Shown piece by piece: positions 14,790 to 18,628 of a stretch of 18,628 bases of DNA (position 1 is the stretch's first letter; each line of letters starts with the position of its first letter). Where the stretch lies: NCBI GenBank assembly GCA_035264365.1, contig DATFQI010000136.1, positions 1 through 18,628 of the forward strand, written 5' to 3'. The notes beneath the pieces are model-generated. The model had not been told where the DNA came from. It searched no databases and worked only from the letters and a program-made list of their open reading frames with translations. Source of the DNA: DATFQI01 sp035264365 (GTDB lineage: Bacteria > Actinomycetota > Thermoleophilia > Solirubrobacterales > Solirubrobacteraceae). A program made the position numbers and the translations under genes.

Positions 14790-15380
14790 GTGATCGTCGC
14801 CGAGCTGACCCTCCCCGCACAGCCCGACCATGTCTGGCGCCACCTGCGCGAGCCCGCACTGATCTCGCGCTGGTTCGGCTGGGACTACGAGGGCCTCGGC
14901 CACGAGATCGACGTGATCTTCCTGCAGGAGGCGAGGGTGGACGACCGCGCACACGTCCTCGAGTGGGGCGACGGCATCCAGGAGGGCGACCGGCTCGCGC
15001 TCGAGGACCGCGGGCCCGAGACCGTGCTGCGGATCACGCGCGGCGCGCCCTCCGAGGGCTACGACGACATCGCCGAGGGCTGGATCACGTTCGCCCAGCA
15101 GCTCCGCTTCGCGGTCGAGCGCGGCGGCCGCGCCGAGCGCCACACGCTGCACCTCACGGCGGCCGCTGCCACGCCCGGCGCGGCGGCGCTGGCGGCCGAG
15201 CTGCCCGGTGCGCCGTGGTACCGGACCGAGCACCAGGCCGGCATCGTGACCAAGGACGGGCTGCTCGCGGTGCGGGAGAAGCCGCACGCCGGCTCGGCGG
15301 CGATGACGCTCTCGAGCTTCGGCGGCGCGGTCGAGGAGCCGTACTGGCGCGGCTGGTGGGCGGAGCACGTGGAGCGCTGA
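14790..15380 (+). CDS. SRPBCC (START-like, AHSA1-type) domain protein
   Basis: A 196-aa cytoplasmic protein with the SRPBCC helix-grip opening: a first beta strand (IVAELTLPAQPDHVWRHL), a helix ending in a W-F-G-W segment (LISRWFGWDYEG), then the strands that line a hydrophobic cavity. AHSA1-type members bind lipids, polyketides or the Hsp90 family; which ligand applies here is unknown. A second stretch (about 150-196) is less typical and ends in a Trp-rich PYWRGWWAEHVER. GTG at 14790 is the start because TAGCCT lies 7 nt upstream and no ribosome-binding site is present. Its TGA overlaps the next ATG (TGATG), so the two plus-strand genes form a coupled pair. It may act with the membrane protein that follows. 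Confidence 0.78.
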   Translation: MIVAELTLPAQPDHVWRHLREPALISRWFGWDYEGLGHEIDVIFLQEARVDDRAHVLEWGDGIQEGDRLALEDRGPETVLRITRGAPSEGYDDIAEGWITFAQQLRFAVERGGRAERHTLHLTAAAATPGAAALAAELPGAPWYRTEHQAGIVTKDGLLAVREKPHAGSAAMTLSSFGGAVEEPYWRGWWAEHVER

Positions 15381-15838
15381 TGCGCGCGCTGCTCGCGGCG
15401 CTGGCGGTCTCGGCGGCCTACCCGGGCGCCTGGGCGACGCTCGCGCCGCGCTCGTTCTTCGACACCTTCCCGGGCGCGGACCGGCACTGGACGGCCGCGC
15501 TGCCGGCCTACAGCGAGCATCTCGTGACCGACGTCGGCGCGTTCTACCTCGGGTTCGCGCTGCTGCTCGCGTGGGCCGCGTGGCGGCCGGCGCGCGAGCT
15601 GGTCGTGCCGGTGTGCAGCGCGTTCGCGCTGTTCTCGGCGATCCACCTGGCCTGGCACAGCGCCCACCTCGACGCGTTGGGGACCGTCGACGCCGTGCTC
15701 CAGACTGCCTCGCTCACCGCCGTCTTTGTCGCGTCGCTCGGCGCGGCCGTCCTCGCTGCGCGGAGCCGGGTCAACGACGCTGGGTACGGGTGTGAGGGTG
15801 CCGGCCGCAGCTCAAATCCGGCAACTGGAGACGGTTGA
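15380..15838 (+). CDS. Four-TM membrane protein of unknown function
   Basis: A 152-aa protein with four predicted membrane helices: about residues 3-22, 52-70, 73-92 and 103-127. The stretch after helix 1 (RSFFDTFPGADRHWTAALPA, then YSEHLVTDVGAFYLGFALLLAWAA) looks conserved in type, with charged and aromatic residues on one face. I do not recognise a named function. The start is ATG 15380, overlapping the previous stop by one base, with GGAG at 15371-15374. The last ~22 residues (VNDAGYGCEG onward) are encoded by the left part of palindromic repeat B and are polar and unlike the rest, so the natural C terminus was probably nearer residue 130. The SRPBCC partner just upstream suggests a shared role. 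Confidence 0.7.
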   Translation: MRALLAALAVSAAYPGAWATLAPRSFFDTFPGADRHWTAALPAYSEHLVTDVGAFYLGFALLLAWAAWRPARELVVPVCSAFALFSAIHLAWHSAHLDALGTVDAVLQTASLTAVFVASLGAAVLAARSRVNDAGYGCEGAGRSSNPATGDG

Positions 15839-15915
15839 CCGGCCCATAGCCCGCAAACGGTCCCCACTTGACCAAGACGCTCGAACCACCCCCTCCCCAC
15901 CCAGCCGCCGTTGAC
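15770..15915. repeat. Intergenic palindromic repeat, copy B
   Basis: The outer arms 15770-15785 and 15899-15915 are inverted (GTCAACG...CTGGGT with ACCCAGC...CGTTGAC). The right half (15856-15915) runs parallel to the right half of copy A, sharing AACGGTCCCC and CTCCCCACCCAGCCGC. The central loop reads in the opposite direction to copy A. It overlaps the 3' end of the membrane-protein gene and ends 17 bp before the DUF1697 stop. Confidence 0.6.
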
Positions 15916-15932
15916 GTTCGCCCGCGCCCCGG

Positions 15933-16469
15933 CTAACCCGAGTCGGCGAGCTCGAGCAGCTTCGTGACGGTGTTCCAGTTGCGGGCCGTGCCGTCGCCGC
16001 GCAGGCCGCTGCCGAGCTTGCGGGCGAGCTTGGACTTCTGGACCCCGTTCGGGTGCCAGGCGTAGACCTCGCGGCCGATCGCCTCGACCCGCTCGTCGCC
16101 GAAGTCCTCCGCCAGCAGCGCGGCCACGCGCTCCGCGTCGGGCTCGTCGGAGAAGAACGTGACCTGGAAGAGCTTCGGCATCGACGGCCCGTCGGGGATC
16201 GGGTTGCGCTCGATCACGCCCTCGAGCTCGTCGCGCGTGCGCACGACGGTCGCGGCCTCGACGCCGAACTCGTCGAGCACCAGCTTCGAGATCTCGCGTT
16301 CGAGCGTCTTCGGCTTCTTCGACGAGGTCAGCACGATGTTGCCGCTCTGCACGAGCGTCGCGACGTCCTCGTAGCCGGCCTCGCCGAGCGCCGTGCGCAG
16401 GCCGGGCATCGGGACCCGGTTGCGCGAGGCGAGGTTGATGCCGCGCAGGAGCGCGATCTGCCGTGCCAT
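15933..16469 (-). CDS. DUF1697 family protein
   Basis: A 178-aa soluble protein. It opens with the family hallmark IALLRGINLASRNRVPMPGL. YEDVATLVQSGNIVLTS and the basic SSKKPKTLEREISKLV follow, and it ends TARNWNTVTKLLELAD; the last stretch (NWNTVTKL) is the most conserved in the family. The biochemical function is unknown, and length is typical (about 175-185 aa). The open frame continues upstream to 17105, but ATG 16469 is chosen because the homologous part starts there and TAGCGT lies 8 nt before it; the extension is antisense to the methyltransferase gene. The gene is monocistronic, diverges from the methyltransferase and converges with the membrane-protein gene across repeat B. Confidence 0.88.
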   Translation of the reverse strand: MARQIALLRGINLASRNRVPMPGLRTALGEAGYEDVATLVQSGNIVLTSSKKPKTLEREISKLVLDEFGVEAATVVRTRDELEGVIERNPIPDGPSMPKLFQVTFFSDEPDAERVAALLAEDFGDERVEAIGREVYAWHPNGVQKSKLARKLGSGLRGDGTARNWNTVTKLLELADSG

Positions 16470-16477
16470 GGTGCGGC

Positions 16478-16487
16478 ACGCTACCGT
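16478..16487. promoter_or_regulatory. Overlapping divergent -10 boxes (DUF1697 / methyltransferase)
   Basis: ACGCTACCGT is TACCGT on plus (16482-16487), ending 9 nt before ATG 16497. On minus it is TAGCGT (16483-16478), ending 8 nt before ATG 16469. The two boxes share the central TA, the same kind of overlap as at 14777-14783. Confidence 0.5.
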
Positions 16488-16496
16488 GCCGCCGCG

Positions 16497-17108
16497 ATGC
16501 TCGAACCCGGGGTCCTGGCCTTCGCCCGCGGCGCGCTGCCGCCCCCGCCGGCGCGCGTGCTCGAGATCGGCGCGGGCGACGGCGGGCTCGCCGCCGCGCT
16601 GCGCGAGCACCGCTACGCGGTGACCGCGATCGACCCGAAGGCGGAGGACGGAAGCGGCGTCGAGCGGACCGCGCTGCTCGACGCGGACGGACGCTACGAC
16701 GCCGCGATCGCGGTCGTCTCGCTGCATCACGTCGAGCCGCTCGCGGAGTCCTGCGCGCACCTGGCGGAGCTGATCGAGCCGGGCGGCGTCCTCGCGATCG
16801 ACGAGCTGGACATCCGCCGCTACGACGAGCGCGCGACCGCCTGGTGGCTGCACCAGCGCAGCGCCGCCGGGCACGACGACGACCACACGCCCGAGAGCAT
16901 CCTCGACGGCATGCGCGGGCACATCCACGCGCTCGACGACGTCCTCGCCGCGCTCGCCCCCTACTTCGCCCTCGGCGAGCCCGTCCGCGGCCCCTACCTG
17001 CACCGCTGGCACCTCCCGCCCGGCCTGCGCGAGTTCGAGGAGCGCCTGATCGGCTGCGGCGACCTGCCCGCCACCGGCGCCCGGCTCGTCGGGATCCGCA
17101 GGCACTAG
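16497..17108 (+). CDS. Class I SAM-dependent methyltransferase
   Basis: A 203-aa soluble enzyme that would transfer a methyl group from S-adenosylmethionine; the substrate is not readable. Motif I is VLEIGAGDGGLAAAL (about residues 22-36), the acidic end of strand 2 is AIDPKAEDG, and motif II/post-I is AAIAVVSLHHVEPL, followed by LIEPGGVLAIDE. The C-terminal half is rich in His, Asp and Trp (TAWWLHQRS, HDDDHTPES), which may form the acceptor pocket. Length matches small-molecule methyltransferases of the Methyltransf_11/25 type. ATG 16497 is used because a TACCGT box lies 9 nt before it and no Shine-Dalgarno is present. The open frame extending back to 16053 is antisense to the DUF1697 gene. 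Confidence 0.87.
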   Translation: MLEPGVLAFARGALPPPPARVLEIGAGDGGLAAALREHRYAVTAIDPKAEDGSGVERTALLDADGRYDAAIAVVSLHHVEPLAESCAHLAELIEPGGVLAIDELDIRRYDERATAWWLHQRSAAGHDDDHTPESILDGMRGHIHALDDVLAALAPYFALGEPVRGPYLHRWHLPPGLREFEERLIGCGDLPATGARLVGIRRH

Positions 17109-17113
17109 AACGA

Positions 17114-17141
17114 CGACGGGCGGCCCGCAGGCCGCCCGTCG
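17114..17141. terminator. Bidirectional hairpin between convergent methyltransferase and hppA
   Basis: A perfect 12-bp GC-rich stem (CGACGGGCGGCC with GGCCGCCCGTCG) closed by CGCA lies 5 bp after the methyltransferase stop and 22 bp beyond the end of the H+-pyrophosphatase gene. There is no T-tract on either side. The position between convergent stops supports a terminator role. Confidence 0.6.
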
Positions 17142-17163
17142 GGCGAAGCGAAGTGCCGGGCGC

Positions 17164-18628
17164 CTACGCGACCAGCGGGATGATCAGCAGCGCCACGATG
17201 TTGGCGACCTTGATCATCGGGTTGATGGCGGGGCCCGCGGTGTCCTTGAACGGGTCGCCGACCGTGTCGCCGGTCACCGACGCGGCGTGGGCTTCGGAGC
17301 CCTTGCCGCCGTGGGCGCCGTCCTCGATCAGCTTCTTCGCGTTGTCCCACGCGCCGCCGCCGGCGGTCATCAGGATGGCGAAGAACAGGCCGACGACGAT
17401 CACGCCGATCAGCAGGCCGCCGAGCGCCTTGTAGGAGAGGACGCCGACGATCACGGTGAAGACGATCGGGATCAGCGACGGGATGATCATCTCGCGCTGG
17501 GCCGACTTGGTCACGATGTCCACGCACTGGCCGTACTCCGGCTTCTCCGTGCCGTCCATGATCCCGGGGTGCTCGCGGAACTGCCGCCGGACCTCCTCGA
17601 CGACGGCGCCGCCGGCGCGGCCGACGGCCTCCATCGAGAGCGCGGCGAACAGGCAGACCATGAGGCCGCCGATCAGCAGGCCGATCAGGACCTCGGGGTC
17701 GTCGATCGCGAACAGCACGGGCCTGCCGAGCTCCTCCTGGAGCTCGATCTTGAAGGCCGCGAACAGCACGAGCGCGGCGAGCGCGGCGGAGCCGATCGCG
17801 TAGCCCTTGGTGACGGCCTTCGTCGTGTTGCCGACCGCGTCGAGCGGATCGGTGACGTTGCGGACGTCCTCGGGCATGTCGGCCATCTCGGCGATGCCGC
17901 CGGCGTTGTCGGTGATCGGGCCGAACGCGTCGAGCGCGACGATCAGGCCGGTCAGCGACAGCTGCGCCATCACGGCCACGGCGACGCCGTAGATGCCGGC
18001 GAGCTCGTTGGCGGCGAAGATCGCGAGCACGATCACCAGGGCAGGCAGCGCCGTGGCCTGCAGGCCCTGGGCAAGGCCCTGGATGATGTTGGTCGCGTGG
18101 CCGGTCTCCGACGCGGCCGCCGTCTTCTTGACCGGCGAGAAGCGCGTCGAGGTGTAGTAGTCGGTGATCACGAACAGCAGGCCGGTGACCACGAGCCCGA
18201 TCAGCGAGCAGAGGTAGATGTCGCCGACGCTCGGGGCCGCGCGGCCGTTCAGCCGCGTCAGGTCGCTCATCATCCAGTCGGTGACCGGGTAGAAGACGAT
18301 CGCCGCGATGATGCCCGCGAGCACGACGCCCTGGTAGAGCGCGCGCTCGACGTTGCCACTGGCCGACTTGACGGCGAACGTGCCGATGATCGACGCGATG
18401 ATCGAGACGCCGCCGAGCACCAGCGGGTACAGCACGACCTGCGTCGCCTGCTCGAAGGTCAGGATGCCGAGCAGCATGACCGCGACGGCGGTCACCGCGT
18501 AGGTCTCGAACAGGTCGGCCGCCATGCCGGCGCAGTCGCCGACGTTGTCGCCCACGTTGTCGGCGATCACGGCCGGGTTGCGCGGGTCGTCCTCGGGGAT
18601 GCCCGCCTCGATCTTGCCCACGATGTCG
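17164..18628 (-). CDS. hppA: K+-independent H+-translocating membrane pyrophosphatase (5' end outside the window)
   Basis: The C-terminal ~488 residues of a membrane-bound proton-pumping inorganic pyrophosphatase, which hydrolyses PPi and exports H+. Full-length members are about 660-780 aa with 15-17 helices, so the first helices are missing. Visible PPi/Mg-binding motifs are DNVGDNVGDCAGMAADLFE near the fragment start, GPITDNAGGIAEMADMP in the middle, and DTVGDPFKDTAGPAINPM near the C terminus. The stretch GNTTKAVTKG has Lys (codon 17818-17820) and Thr at the two positions where K+-dependent enzymes have Ala and Ala/Gly, so the enzyme should not need K+. The frame continues past the window edge, so the internal GTG near 18621 is not the true start. 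It converges with the methyltransferase. Confidence 0.95.
   Translation of the reverse strand, partial: DIVGKIEAGIPEDDPRNPAVIADNVGDNVGDCAGMAADLFETYAVTAVAVMLLGILTFEQATQVVLYPLVLGGVSIIASIIGTFAVKSASGNVERALYQGVVLAGIIAAIVFYPVTDWMMSDLTRLNGRAAPSVGDIYLCSLIGLVVTGLLFVITDYYTSTRFSPVKKTAAASETGHATNIIQGLAQGLQATALPALVIVLAIFAANELAGIYGVAVAVMAQLSLTGLIVALDAFGPITDNAGGIAEMADMPEDVRNVTDPLDAVGNTTKAVTKGYAIGSAALAALVLFAAFKIELQEELGRPVLFAIDDPEVLIGLLIGGLMVCLFAALSMEAVGRAGGAVVEEVRRQFREHPGIMDGTEKPEYGQCVDIVTKSAQREMIIPSLIPIVFTVIVGVLSYKALGGLLIGVIVVGLFFAILMTAGGGAWDNAKKLIEDGAHGGKGSEAHAASVTGDTVGDPFKDTAGPAINPMIKVANIVALLIIPLVA

Noticed and set aside
1..18628. CRISPR array, rRNA, prophage or plasmid origin
   Set aside because: No regularly spaced direct repeats, rRNA-like sequence, phage structural genes or replication genes were seen.

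Overview
The window is very GC-rich DNA (roughly 70% or more G+C) with actinobacterial features. The gene set, the S8 peptidase with FG-GAP-type repeats, the APC-permease/RCK cluster and the widespread leaderless starts suggest a Thermoleophilia/Solirubrobacterales-type organism. That placement is inferred from style and was not checked by any search. Coding is dense: no stretch above 300 bases lacks a gene. The gaps over 90 bp are 2032-2193, 5365-5517, 13429-13578 and 15839-15932; the first holds a structured leader and the other three are largely filled by inverted-repeat elements.

Layout from left to right: the 3' part of an ABC exporter (+); tRNA-Gln(CUG) (-); a small HTH-HNH nuclease (+) with a LexA/SOS-like palindrome just before its start; a Crp/Fnr-type regulator (+) with a hairpin-bearing leader. 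Next is a long minus-strand block: two APC permeases with fused universal-stress (USP) domains, separated by a translationally coupled 62-aa two-TM protein, then a ~180-bp long inverted repeat, then two RCK/TrkA-type NAD-binding proteins and a ferredoxin-reductase-like flavoprotein. Reading order is 9694 down to 2977. Upstream of it on the same strand is a large secreted subtilisin-like protease broken by three single-base deletions. Then come threonine synthase (-), diverging from an SRPBCC protein and a four-TM membrane protein (+), and a DUF1697 protein (-) diverging from a SAM methyltransferase (+). The last gene is the 3' part of a K+-independent H+-pyrophosphatase (-), convergent with the methyltransferase across a strong hairpin.

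Functionally the centre is probably an ion/metabolite transport module: APC-USP permeases plus RCK proteins that normally gate K+ uptake in response to nucleotides. The arrangement recalls the mycobacterial ceoB/ceoC (trkA-like) genes beside an APC permease.

The least explained material is non-coding. (i) At 5370-5548 there is a long hairpin whose non-Watson-Crick positions are almost all G-U in the plus-strand RNA. (ii) Two related 130-146-bp palindromic repeats (13424-13553 and 15770-15915) carry their central loop in opposite orientations. (iii) A TANNNT -10 box recurs 7-9 nt before start codons, including two divergent gene pairs whose -10 boxes overlap back to back.
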